A stretch of 64,000 nt of DNA, taken from assembly GCA_002840845.1 (NCBI GenBank), contig PHCS01000002.1:119618-183617 (forward strand). The letters run 5' to 3'. The notes under the pieces were generated by a model. The model worked only from the letters and a program-made list of their open reading frames with translations. It searched no databases and was not told the origin of the DNA. The stretch is from Betaproteobacteria bacterium HGW-Betaproteobacteria-14. Its GTDB lineage: Bacteria > Pseudomonadota > Gammaproteobacteria > Burkholderiales > Rhodocyclaceae. Positions 7,990-16,220 of this stretch are shown piece after piece. Every line of letters starts with the position of its first letter. Position 1 is the first letter of the stretch. Both the position numbers and the translations under genes were made by a program.

Positions 7990-10218
7990 ATGGCCGAAAT
8001 GAAAACAGCAGCGTACATCTGCTCCGGTTGCGGCATCGGCGAGCGCGTCAGCACGGCACAGATGGCGAAGATCGCGCAGAAGGAGGGCAAGATGGCCCTG
8101 GTGCGCGAGCACGCCTGCCTGTGCGACGAATCCGGCGTGCAGACGATCAAGGACGACATCGAGAAGGAAGCCGTCACCCACATCGTCCTCGCCGCCTGCT
8201 CGCGCCGCGTCAAGACCGAAGCGTTCAATTTCCCGACGGTCGCCATGGCGCGCGCCAACATCCGCGAAGGCGTCATCTGGAGCCAGCCCGAGGACGCCGA
8301 GCACGCCGAGACCACGCAGGAAATGGCCGACGACTACGTGCGCATGGGCTGCGCCGAGGTGAAGAAGATGAAGGTGCCGGAAGGCAACCCGAACCGTGCC
8401 AGCAACAAGCGCATCCTCGTCGTCGGTGGCGGCGTATCCGGCATGACCTCCGCGCTCGAAATGGCCGAAGCCGGCTACGACACCGTGCTGGTCGAGAAGT
8501 CCGGCGCCCTCGGCGGCTGGGCTGCCGAGCTCGTCAAACGCGTGCCCTCGCAGCAGCCCTATGCAGACCCGGCCGACACTGGCGTGGCCGAACTGGCCGC
8601 CAAGGTCGCTGCCCATCCACGCATCGCCCTGCACCTGAATTCGACCATCGCCCAGACCGACGGCGCCCCCGGCCGCTTCTCGGTGAGCATCGCGCAGGAA
8701 TCCGGCGCCACGGTCACCGAGGAGGTCGGCGCCCTCATCCAGGCCACCGGCTTCACGCCCTACGACATGATGAAGCTGCCGGAACTCGGCGCCGGCAAGA
8801 GCCCGAACGTGGTCGACCAGCTCGGCCTGGAAAAGCTCGTCAAGGCAGCCAACGGTGGCGCCGTCAAGCGTCCCTCCGACGGCGGCGAAGTGAAGCGCGT
8901 GGTGTTCATCCAGTGCGCCGGCCAGCGCGACGAGTCGCAGGAAACGGAAGGCCGGCACCTGCCCTACTGTTCCGGCCATTGCTGCGCCACCAGCATCAAG
9001 CAGGCCATGTACTTCAAGGATGCCAATCCCGACATCGACACGATGGTGATGTACACCGACCTGCGCGTGCCGGGCACCGGCGAGGACTTCTATCGCAGCG
9101 GCCAGCAGAAGGGCGTCACCTTCACCAAGGGCAAGACGTCCTCCGTGGAAGCCGCCGGCAACGCATGCAAGGTCAGCTTCAAGGACCTGATCCTCAACGA
9201 GGACGTGGCGATCGAGGCCGATCTCGTCGTGCTCGCCACCGGCATGGTGGCCAACTCCGGCATGAACATCGACATCCCGGAGGAAGAGGTCGAGAAGATG
9301 GAAGTCAAGCCGATTTCCATCCTCAACCTGAACTACCGCCAGGGCAAGGACATGCCGCAGCTGAAGAGCGGCTTCACCGATTCGCATTTCATCTGCTTTC
9401 CCTACGAAACGCGCCGCACCGGCATCTACGCCGCCGGCCCGGTGCGCCGCCCGATGGACATGACGCAGGCCATCGAGGACGCCACCGGCGCCGCCATGAA
9501 GGCCATCCAGGCGGTGGAGAACGCCAGCCTCGGACGCGCCGCGCATCCGCGCTCCGGCGACCTGTCCTACCCGATCGTGCGCCTGGAAGGCTGCACCCAG
9601 TGCAAGCGCTGCACGGTGGAATGCCCCTTCGGCGCCATCGACGAGGACGAGAAGCGCTTCCCGGTGTTCAACGAAAGCCGCTGCCGCCGTTGCGGCACCT
9701 GCATGGGCGCCTGCCCGGTGCGCGTCATCTCCTTCGAGAACTATTCGGTGGACACCGTCGGCATGCAGATCAAGTCGGTCGACATGCCCGACGAGTTCTC
9801 CGAGAAGCCGCGCATCCTCATCCTCGCCTGCGAGAACGATGCCTACCCGGCGCTCGACATGGCCGGCCTGCAGCGCAAGGCCTACTCCGCCTTCGTGCGC
9901 GCCATCCCGGTGCGCTGCCTCGGCTCGGTAAACACCATCTGGATCACCGACGCCCTCAACGGCGGCTGGGACGGCGTCATGATGATGGGTTGCAAGAAGG
10001 GCGACGATTACCAGTGCCACTTCGTCAAGGGTTCGGAAATGGCCAGCTACCGCATGAGCAAGGTGGACGACACCCTCAAGCAGATGGGGCTGGAAACCGA
10101 GCGGGTCGCCACCTACGAAGTCGCCATCACCGACATCGAGCGCGTGCCGCAGCTCATCAATGACTACGCCGAGAAGATCAAGGAAATCGGCATGAGCCCC
10201 ATGAAGGGCTTTGCTTAA
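7990..10218 (+). CDS. qmoB: QmoB, flavin and iron-sulfur subunit with MvhD-like C-terminus
   Basis: This 742-residue protein is built like QmoB. It opens with cysteine motifs (CSGCGIGE, CLCDESG), followed by an FAD Rossmann domain (ILVVGGGVSGMTSALEMAE, near residue 140). Two [4Fe-4S] motifs follow (CTQCKRCTVECP and CRRCGTCMGACP), and then an MvhD-type domain with conserved cysteines. The ATG at 7990 is preferred over an earlier in-frame ATG at 7963 because GGAGG lies seven bases before it and the extra residues come from a repeat. With QmoA it forms the electron-bifurcation-like module that docks to AprBA. The next genes are hdrC and hdrB, not a membrane qmoC. Confidence 0.88.
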   Translation: MAEMKTAAYICSGCGIGERVSTAQMAKIAQKEGKMALVREHACLCDESGVQTIKDDIEKEAVTHIVLAACSRRVKTEAFNFPTVAMARANIREGVIWSQPEDAEHAETTQEMADDYVRMGCAEVKKMKVPEGNPNRASNKRILVVGGGVSGMTSALEMAEAGYDTVLVEKSGALGGWAAELVKRVPSQQPYADPADTGVAELAAKVAAHPRIALHLNSTIAQTDGAPGRFSVSIAQESGATVTEEVGALIQATGFTPYDMMKLPELGAGKSPNVVDQLGLEKLVKAANGGAVKRPSDGGEVKRVVFIQCAGQRDESQETEGRHLPYCSGHCCATSIKQAMYFKDANPDIDTMVMYTDLRVPGTGEDFYRSGQQKGVTFTKGKTSSVEAAGNACKVSFKDLILNEDVAIEADLVVLATGMVANSGMNIDIPEEEVEKMEVKPISILNLNYRQGKDMPQLKSGFTDSHFICFPYETRRTGIYAAGPVRRPMDMTQAIEDATGAAMKAIQAVENASLGRAAHPRSGDLSYPIVRLEGCTQCKRCTVECPFGAIDEDEKRFPVFNESRCRRCGTCMGACPVRVISFENYSVDTVGMQIKSVDMPDEFSEKPRILILACENDAYPALDMAGLQRKAYSAFVRAIPVRCLGSVNTIWITDALNGGWDGVMMMGCKKGDDYQCHFVKGSEMASYRMSKVDDTLKQMGLETERVATYEVAITDIERVPQLINDYAEKIKEIGMSPMKGFA

Positions 10219-10232
10219 TAAAGGGTGAGGAC

Positions 10233-10847
10233 ATGAGCGAACAAGCCACTGCCCGCTACACCAACGACTTCCTCAGGGAAGTCGAGAAGAACGTCGAGGA
10301 AGGACACTGGGTCAAGATGTGCATGCAGTGCGGCGTCTGCGCCGGCTCCTGCCCGCTCGGCTCGGCCTGGGCGCATCCGCCGCAGGAGATCTTCATGATG
10401 ATCCGCGCCGGCAAGCGCGAGGAAGTGCTCACCTCCGACTCGATGTGGATGTGCACCTCCTGCTACAACTGCATGGTGCGCTGCCCGCGCCAGTTGCCGA
10501 TCACCCACATCATGCACGGGCTGGCCAACTACGCCCACCGCCTCGGCCTGTCGCCGAAAGGCCAGCCGACGCAGGCCACCGCGACGCTGTTCTGGAACAA
10601 CCTGATCAAGAAGGGGCGCGTGAACGAACTCACTTTCTCGCTGGCCCTCTACTTCAAGGACGGCTTCGTGCAAGGCATCAAGAATGCGCTCAACATGCAG
10701 GCGGTCGGATTCGGGCTCATGAAGGCCAAACGCCTCAACCCGATGGAGATCCTCGGCGGCCACGCCGTCAAGGACCAGGCCGGCCTGAAGGCGATGATTG
10801 CCAAGGCACGCGAGATCGAGGACCGCAAAAAAGGCTTCGCAAAATAA
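10233..10847 (+). CDS. hdrC: HdrC-like iron-sulfur protein replacing the QmoC front half
   Basis: This 204-residue soluble protein has two [4Fe-4S] motifs, C30/C33/C36/C40 (CMQCGVCAGSCP) and C74/C77/C80/C84 (CTSCYNCMVRCP). That is the HdrC layout. Canonical QmoC fuses this domain to a membrane cytochrome-b part, which is absent here. The gene starts 14 bases after qmoB with GTGAGGA upstream. It should relay electrons between QmoAB and the following HdrB-like subunit. The membrane or quinone link must come from elsewhere or not exist. Confidence 0.86.
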   Translation: MSEQATARYTNDFLREVEKNVEEGHWVKMCMQCGVCAGSCPLGSAWAHPPQEIFMMIRAGKREEVLTSDSMWMCTSCYNCMVRCPRQLPITHIMHGLANYAHRLGLSPKGQPTQATATLFWNNLIKKGRVNELTFSLALYFKDGFVQGIKNALNMQAVGFGLMKAKRLNPMEILGGHAVKDQAGLKAMIAKAREIEDRKKGFAK

Positions 10848-10860
10848 TGCAGGCTAGGCC

Positions 10861-10928
10861 GTAGGTCGGCCTTCAGGCCGACAGCGGCGGCCGATCAAAC
10901 GTAGGCGTCGGGCTAAAGCCCGACCTAC
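10861..10928. repeat. REP-like double palindrome, copy 3, between hdrC and hdrB
   Basis: It carries the same two 22-base palindromic units as the other copies: GTAGGTCGGCCTTCAGGCCG at 10861 and the GGGCTAAAGCCC variant ending CCGACCTAC at 10928. The centre is 24 bases rather than 13. It occupies most of the hdrC-hdrB gap inside the operon and ends 13 bases before the hdrB ATG. Confidence 0.9.
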
Positions 10929-10941
10929 ATGGAGAGAACAA

Positions 10942-11838
10942 ATGGCAAAGAAGGAATACGCGTTCTACCCCGGCTGCTCTTCGCAAAAGGGCGCTTCCGC
11001 TTCGAACTACCTGACGTCGGTCAACGCCATGTGCGACAAGCTCGACGTCACCATCACCGAGATCCCCGACTGGAACTGCTGCGGCGCCTCGATCGGCTAT
11101 GCCGAGGGCGGCGAACTGCCGCGCTTGGCCCTCTCGGCGCGCAACTTCGCCCTGGCCGAACAGCACCTGCCAGGCAAGGAGATGGTCGCCACCTGCGCCG
11201 CCTGCTGGCTGGCCCAGCGCGAAGTCAAGGATCGCATCGACCACAACGAAGTCCTGCTCAAAGAAACCAACGAGGCGCTGGCCGCCGCCGGCCTGCAGTA
11301 CCAGGGCACGACGCCGGTGCGCCACATGGTTGAGGTGCTGATCGAGGACCTCGGCTACGACGCCCTCAAGCAGCCGGTGGTGAAGCCGCTGGAAGGCATC
11401 AAGTTCGCCGGCTACGTCGGCTGCCAGACCAACCGTCCCTTCGGCATCGACGGCGAATCCTTCGAGAACCCGGTGTACCTCGACAAGTTGGTCGAGACCG
11501 TCGGCGGCGAGGCGGTGCCCTACGACCAGAAGGTCACTTGCTGCGGCGGCGCGCTGGCCTTCTCCGAGCCGGAGAAGTCGCAGAAGCAGATCCGCGACAT
11601 CGTCGAGTCGGCCTACGACCACGGCGCCGAGATGATCGTCACGCCCTGCCCGTTGTGCCAGGCCAACGTCGAGATCTACCAGAGCGAAATCAACAAGAAG
11701 CACGGCACGAAACTCAACATGCCGGTGCTCTATTACTCGCAGCTGATGACCGTCGCCTACGGCGGCACGGCCAAGGAAGCCGGCCTCGACGGCCACCTCA
11801 TCCGGGCCACCCGGCTGGAAGACATCACGAAGAAGTAG
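10942..11838 (+). CDS. hdrB: HdrB-like CCG-domain protein
   Basis: This 298-residue protein has two cysteine-rich CCG domains. The first includes YPGCSSQKG, DWNCCGA and CAACW; the second includes VTCCGGALAF and TPCPLCQANVE. In HdrB these bind the non-cubane [4Fe-4S] clusters that reduce disulfides. In QmoAB-HdrCB sets of some sulfate reducers and sulfur oxidisers they stand in for QmoC. The gene closes the qmo operon and is followed by a strong terminator. Its real electron partner here (disulfide, quinone carrier or sulfur compound) cannot be read from the sequence. Confidence 0.86.
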   Translation: MAKKEYAFYPGCSSQKGASASNYLTSVNAMCDKLDVTITEIPDWNCCGASIGYAEGGELPRLALSARNFALAEQHLPGKEMVATCAACWLAQREVKDRIDHNEVLLKETNEALAAAGLQYQGTTPVRHMVEVLIEDLGYDALKQPVVKPLEGIKFAGYVGCQTNRPFGIDGESFENPVYLDKLVETVGGEAVPYDQKVTCCGGALAFSEPEKSQKQIRDIVESAYDHGAEMIVTPCPLCQANVEIYQSEINKKHGTKLNMPVLYYSQLMTVAYGGTAKEAGLDGHLIRATRLEDITKK

Positions 11839-11860
11839 TCGCAGGCTCGCAGCGACAAGA

Positions 11861-11886
11861 AGCCCCGGCGCGCCGGGGCTTTTTTC
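11861..11886 (+). terminator. Rho-independent terminator of the qmo-hdr operon
   Basis: AGCCCCGGCG and CGCCGGGGCT form a perfect ten-base stem (11861-11880) followed directly by a T-run. It lies 22 bases after the hdrB stop and just before the convergent CHAT gene. Confidence 0.9.
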
Positions 11887-11889
11887 ATT

Positions 11890-14829
11890 TCAGCGCGGAT
11901 CACCGACCAGCACGAACGGCGCCCAGAAGAACGGGTGCGCCAGTTGCACGCCCTGTTGCACGGTCTGGCGCAACTTCTGTCGGGCGTTGGCAAGCGCCAC
12001 CGGTTTTGCGCGCCCGGCAGCGAGTTCCTGGAAAAAAGCCGCCATCAGGGCCACGGTCGCCTGGCTGCCGACCGGCCAGTGCGACACCACCAGGCTGCGC
12101 GAGCCGGCGTACATGAACGAGCGCGTCAGGCCAGCGAAGCCCTCGCCGCCGCGCGCGTTCTCCGGCTCGCCGGCGGTGTTGCAGGCGGACAGCACCGTGA
12201 GATCCGCGTCCAGGCGGATGCCCAGCACTTCGCCCATGGTGAGGAAGCCGTCGATGCCCGCCGGATTGTTCACCAGCGACAGGGCGAGCGCAGGCTGCCC
12301 CAGTGCGGAAAAATCGCCGCCCAGCAGGCCATGCGTGGAGAACATCAGATAGCGCGTGCCGCTGAGGTTCGCCTGATACACCTGCTGCTCGCTCGCCTCG
12401 CCGCGCAGGTAAATCCGCCCCGTGCCGCCAAGGATCTTGTTGACCGCCGCGACCTCGTCGGCCGTTTCGGCCAGGCGCGGGATGCCACGCACGCCCGTGG
12501 CGCGGGCGAGCACGGCGCCCTGCAGGCCGCCCCGGGCAGACAGCGCGCCCTCGTCCTCGGAGCCTGCGCCGAAATCGGGATCGGCGAAGGCGACCAGCGT
12601 CTGCTTCCAGGCGCCTGCGCGCGCCTCCTTGCGCAGCGCCAGCAGCGCGCCTGCGGAGGGCACATAGCTGATCGAGTGCCGGTCGCCGAACCAGGGCCAG
12701 GCGGCGTAATCGCGGAAGAACGGACCGCTCTCTGTTGCCATGGCCCTCGCCTCACCCGCCAGCAGCGCTTCGAAGGGCAGGGTGTACAAGGCGTCGTCGC
12801 CGGCGATGATCAGGCGGCCTTGCTTCGGCAGCAGCGCCGCCACGGGCAACACAATCGCTTCGTAGAGCGCCGCGGCCGACTCCGGATCCCAGCGCCGCAG
12901 GTCGTCGATCCCCTGCAGCTCGGTGAAGGGCCGGCGGAAACGGTCGACCAGCAGCCGCAGGGCGGCCCGCCCGGCATTCAGCGTCACGACGCGGAACGAC
13001 TTGCGGTCGATGACGAAAACCACCGACGCGTCGCCCATGACGAAGTAGGACAGCAGCGTCTCGCCGTCGGCCAGCGCCGCCCGCACGTCCGCCACGGTGT
13101 GGCGCCTCGGCTGGGCCAGCTCGGCGTAGCGCGGGAACTGACTTTCGATGCGCGACTGCACGCCTTCCAGCGCCGAGCGGACGGACAGCTGCCGCGTCTG
13201 CAGCGTGGCCTGCTCCTGCCGCTGCGCCGCGTCGCGGCCTGCAATCAGCGCCTGGGTGATCTGCGCGTAATCGAGGCGCAGTTGCCGCTCGCGCTCCACC
13301 AGCTCGCGCAGGCGCGGGCTTTCCCTGCCGGCGGCGCGTTCGGCGCCGGCGCCGGCCAGCATCTCGCTGAACTGGCGGCTGCGCGCCAGTTCGGAAATGG
13401 CAAAGGCCGTCGCCTTCGAATCGGTGCCGGCCGCATCCAGCCGCATCAGCACCTCGAGGTACTCCTCGAACAGGCCGCGCCGGTCGCCGAGGAAGGCGCT
13501 GCGCGCTGCGCGGTCGAGCCCGGCCGTGCGCCGATAGGCGCGCTCCAGCACCTCCACCGCCTCGCCGTAGCGCTTGGCCGCCGTGCCGTAGTCCCTGACT
13601 TTCGCCAGCGCCTGCCCCTGGCCGCGCAGCGCGCGCCAGAGAGTCTCCTCGTCGCCGCTCGCGGCGGCGCCCTTGCCGACTTCCTCGAACACCTTGACGG
13701 CAACCCTGGGCTGGCGCGCGGCCAGATAGGCCGCGCCGATCTTCAGGTAGGTCCGCGCTTCCGCATAGTGGTCGCCGGCATCGCGGTAGATCGCCATGGC
13801 CGACTGGAAATGCTTGAGCGCGACATTGGGATCGGGCATGAGGACCATGCCCTCGACCTTGTGCTCGAGCCACAGCTCGCCGATCTGCGCCAGCGCCTCG
13901 CCTTCGCCGACATAGTCATGGCGCTTGCGGGCCATTTCCAGCGCACGCTCGGCATGCGCCAGCGCCTGCCCGGCTTGCCCCAGGCGCATATAGGCCTCGC
14001 CCAGGCGGATGCGCGCGCGCACCTCGCCTACCGGATCGGCCAGGGTGCGGAAGCGTTTGAACGCATCCTCGAAGAGGGGGAGCGCCTCGCCGACCAGGCC
14101 GAGTTCGAAATTCAGTTCGCCCAGGCTGAGAATGGCCTGGGCTTCGCTCGGGGCATAGCTCAAGGCGCGAAATCCGCCCAGCGCCTGCTGCCACAGGTCG
14201 AGCGCCTGCCGGTAGTCGGCACGCCGGGCGTGGAAGGCCGCCTGCTGGGCGACGGCGAAGGCAAGCTCCGCCCGATCCTTGCCGGCCTGCGCCAAGGCGA
14301 GGCATTCGCCGATGGAACGCTCCGCGCCAGCCGAATCGCCCTCACGCTGCTGCAGTTCGGCGAGCCAGCGCAGCGCTTCGGCGCGGGCGCCCGGATCGCC
14401 GGCCTGTGTCGCCAGGGCCAGCGCCTGTTCGAGGCTTTCCCGCGCGCGCGCGTAGCGCGTCTGCAGCAGGTCGAGCCGCGCCTGGAGCACGCGCACGCGG
14501 GCGCGGGCGGCGGGTTCTCCCAGCCGATCGGCCAGTTCGCGCGCCTGCTGCAGGTGGTCCCGCGCCTTGTTCGGCTCGGCCAGGGCGAGGTACAGGCGGC
14601 CCAGGCCGGTCAGCGCATCGCGCCGCACCGGGTCGCTGCCGCCATCCAGCGCCGCGCGCAGCTGGCGCAGCGCATCGACGTAGGCGCCCTGCAGGATGGC
14701 GGTGTGCGTCGCCTCCGGCCGCCAGGGCTGGCTCGATTCGGCGCTGGATGGATGTGCGGCAAAGAGGAAGAGCGCCCCCAGCAGGACCGTCACGGGCAGG
14801 CGCCCTCCGCTTGCGCGACGCGGCGACAC
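11890..14829 (-). CDS. exported TPR-CHAT protein (caspase-like peptidase candidate)
   Basis: This is a protein of about 979 residues. After a signal peptide (hydrophobic segment ending HPSSA) comes a long array of tetratricopeptide repeats, roughly residues 60-480, then a coiled-coil-rich linker and a C-terminal CHAT domain. The CHAT dyad is visible: H833 in FSTHGLL and C883 in LSACNTA, 50 residues apart, followed by GGEGFAGL and SHWPV. CHAT domains are caspase-like proteases or scaffolds. The signal peptide puts this one outside the cytoplasm. The start is a GTG at 14829 with GAGG upstream, because the open frame further upstream overlaps the preceding gene. It lies 11 bases after a small secreted protein gene. 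The substrate is unknown. Confidence 0.8.
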   Translation of the reverse strand: MSPRRASGGRLPVTVLLGALFLFAAHPSSAESSQPWRPEATHTAILQGAYVDALRQLRAALDGGSDPVRRDALTGLGRLYLALAEPNKARDHLQQARELADRLGEPAARARVRVLQARLDLLQTRYARARESLEQALALATQAGDPGARAEALRWLAELQQREGDSAGAERSIGECLALAQAGKDRAELAFAVAQQAAFHARRADYRQALDLWQQALGGFRALSYAPSEAQAILSLGELNFELGLVGEALPLFEDAFKRFRTLADPVGEVRARIRLGEAYMRLGQAGQALAHAERALEMARKRHDYVGEGEALAQIGELWLEHKVEGMVLMPDPNVALKHFQSAMAIYRDAGDHYAEARTYLKIGAAYLAARQPRVAVKVFEEVGKGAAASGDEETLWRALRGQGQALAKVRDYGTAAKRYGEAVEVLERAYRRTAGLDRAARSAFLGDRRGLFEEYLEVLMRLDAAGTDSKATAFAISELARSRQFSEMLAGAGAERAAGRESPRLRELVERERQLRLDYAQITQALIAGRDAAQRQEQATLQTRQLSVRSALEGVQSRIESQFPRYAELAQPRRHTVADVRAALADGETLLSYFVMGDASVVFVIDRKSFRVVTLNAGRAALRLLVDRFRRPFTELQGIDDLRRWDPESAAALYEAIVLPVAALLPKQGRLIIAGDDALYTLPFEALLAGEARAMATESGPFFRDYAAWPWFGDRHSISYVPSAGALLALRKEARAGAWKQTLVAFADPDFGAGSEDEGALSARGGLQGAVLARATGVRGIPRLAETADEVAAVNKILGGTGRIYLRGEASEQQVYQANLSGTRYLMFSTHGLLGGDFSALGQPALALSLVNNPAGIDGFLTMGEVLGIRLDADLTVLSACNTAGEPENARGGEGFAGLTRSFMYAGSRSLVVSHWPVGSQATVALMAAFFQELAAGRAKPVALANARQKLRQTVQQGVQLAHPFFWAPFVLVGDPR

Positions 14830-14840
14830 GGTTGGCAGCC

Positions 14841-15383
14841 TCAGTATTTCGCGCCCGCCACCAGTTCCTCGAGCAGTTGCAAAGTTTGCGGGTAAACATC
14901 GGCGCGCACGATCATGTGCACGACGAAAACCGCCTTCCCGCCCTCGAGGTAGATGTCGCGGCCCTTCATGGCGATGCCCTTGACGTTGAGGCGCTTGTCG
15001 TAGAAGAAGACCTTCTTGCCGGCGATGCGCCCGGTCTCGATCGCTTCGGTTTCGCCCCCCTGCGCAGCCCATTCAGTGCGCATCGTGTTCATGACGAAGT
15101 CGACCGTGATGGCATCCTCGATCTTCTTGAAACCCAGGATGTTCACGTCTGCCCTCCAGCCGGAAATGGCATCCTTCAGCTTGAAGTGCGCGATCATGCC
15201 GGCCATGTCGTTGGTGGCGCCCTTTTCCTTGTCGGTGATCTCCCACTTGCCGTCGGGTGCGGTCAGCTCGATGTAGCCGAAGCGCTCGCCGACGTAGGTG
15301 TTGCCGATCACCTCGCCCGCGCCTGCCGGCCAGGCCGCAAGCCCAAGTACCAAGAGGAAAAAAAGCCGGATTGTCGTGCGCAT
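14841..15383 (-). CDS. secreted protein of unknown function, partner of the CHAT gene
   Basis: This 180-residue protein has a clear signal peptide (MRTTIRLFFLLVLGLAAWPA, cut near AGAGE). The mature part is about 155 residues with alternating strands and no cysteine, and I do not recognise the family. The ATG at 15383 is preferred to an earlier ATG at 15431 because GGAGGGG lies just before it and the signal peptide then starts at residue 1. It is followed after 11 bases by the exported TPR-CHAT gene, so the two probably act together in the periplasm or envelope. Confidence 0.72.
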   Translation of the reverse strand: MRTTIRLFFLLVLGLAAWPAGAGEVIGNTYVGERFGYIELTAPDGKWEITDKEKGATNDMAGMIAHFKLKDAISGWRADVNILGFKKIEDAITVDFVMNTMRTEWAAQGGETEAIETGRIAGKKVFFYDKRLNVKGIAMKGRDIYLEGGKAVFVVHMIVRADVYPQTLQLLEELVAGAKY

Positions 15384-15480
15384 GTCGCCCCTCCCCAGAG
15401 TGAAATCCGTACTGCCGAATTGAATCAGCATACCCCTGACCCGCCTTTGTGAAAAGGCGATTCAGGCAAATGCCGGCGGT

Positions 15481-16089
15481 TCAGATGCGGGCGGAGGCAG
15501 CGGCGAAGGCGGCGCACAACTCTTCGTAGTTGCGCGTCACGGGGAACTGCGGAAACTCGTCGATGACGTTCTGCGGCGGGCGGAAGAGGATGCCGGCGTC
15601 GGCCTCGGCGAGCATGGCGGTGTCGTTGTAGGAATCGCCCGCGGCGATGGTCCTGAAGTTGAGCGTGCGGAAGGCCCGGATCGACTCGCGCTTGGCCTCC
15701 GGCTGGCGCAGCACGTAGTCGCGCACGAAGCCCTTCTCGTCCGTCACCAGCTTGTGGCAGAACAACGCCGGGTAGCCGAGCTGCTGCATCAGCGGCATGG
15801 CGAACTCGTAGAAGGTGTCGGAGAGGATCACCACCTGGAAGCGCACGCGCAGCCAGTCGAGGCATTCGCGCGCGCCGGTCAGCGGCCCCATGTCGGCGAT
15901 GACTTTCTGGATGTCGGGCAGGCCCAGCTTGTGCTGTTCGAGAATGGCCAGGCGCCCCTGCATCAGCTTGTCGTAGTCCGGCTCGTCGCGCGTGGTGCGC
16001 GCCAGCTCGGGGATGTTCGTCCGCTTCGAGAATTCGATCCAGATTTCGGGGACGAGGACGCCTTCGAGGTCCAGACATGCCAGCTGCAC
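15481..16089 (-). CDS. thrH: ThrH, phosphoserine phosphatase/homoserine kinase
   Basis: This 202-residue HAD-superfamily enzyme is close to the 205 residues of Pseudomonas ThrH. Motif I is D7-L-E9-G (LDLEGVLVPE), typical of ThrH, which has glutamate where most HAD enzymes have DxD. Motif II is VILSDTF, and motif IV is AAGDSYNDTAML. ThrH hydrolyses phosphoserine and can transfer phosphate to homoserine, linking serine and threonine synthesis. It stands alone, divergent from the histidine kinase gene. Confidence 0.87.
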   Translation of the reverse strand: MQLACLDLEGVLVPEIWIEFSKRTNIPELARTTRDEPDYDKLMQGRLAILEQHKLGLPDIQKVIADMGPLTGARECLDWLRVRFQVVILSDTFYEFAMPLMQQLGYPALFCHKLVTDEKGFVRDYVLRQPEAKRESIRAFRTLNFRTIAAGDSYNDTAMLAEADAGILFRPPQNVIDEFPQFPVTRNYEELCAAFAAASARI

Positions 16090-16220
16090 TTGTTCTCTCC
16101 CACTGATTGCGCGTTAAAAGGTTCGGCATTTTAGCCGAATTCGCCGCACGCCAACGCCTGCTGCATCCGCCTGCCGGTGCGTGGGGTAATATTGAAACGA
16201 CCCTTTCACCGATTGAGGCA

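Noticed and set aside
7918..10020. A 700-codon minus-strand frame opposite qmoB
   Set aside because: Shadow frame rich in His, Ala, Gly and Val; qmoB has clear cysteine and flavin motifs.
11935..14895. A 986-codon open frame opposite the CHAT gene
   Set aside because: Gln/Arg/Ala-rich shadow of the TPR-CHAT coding frame, with no motif.
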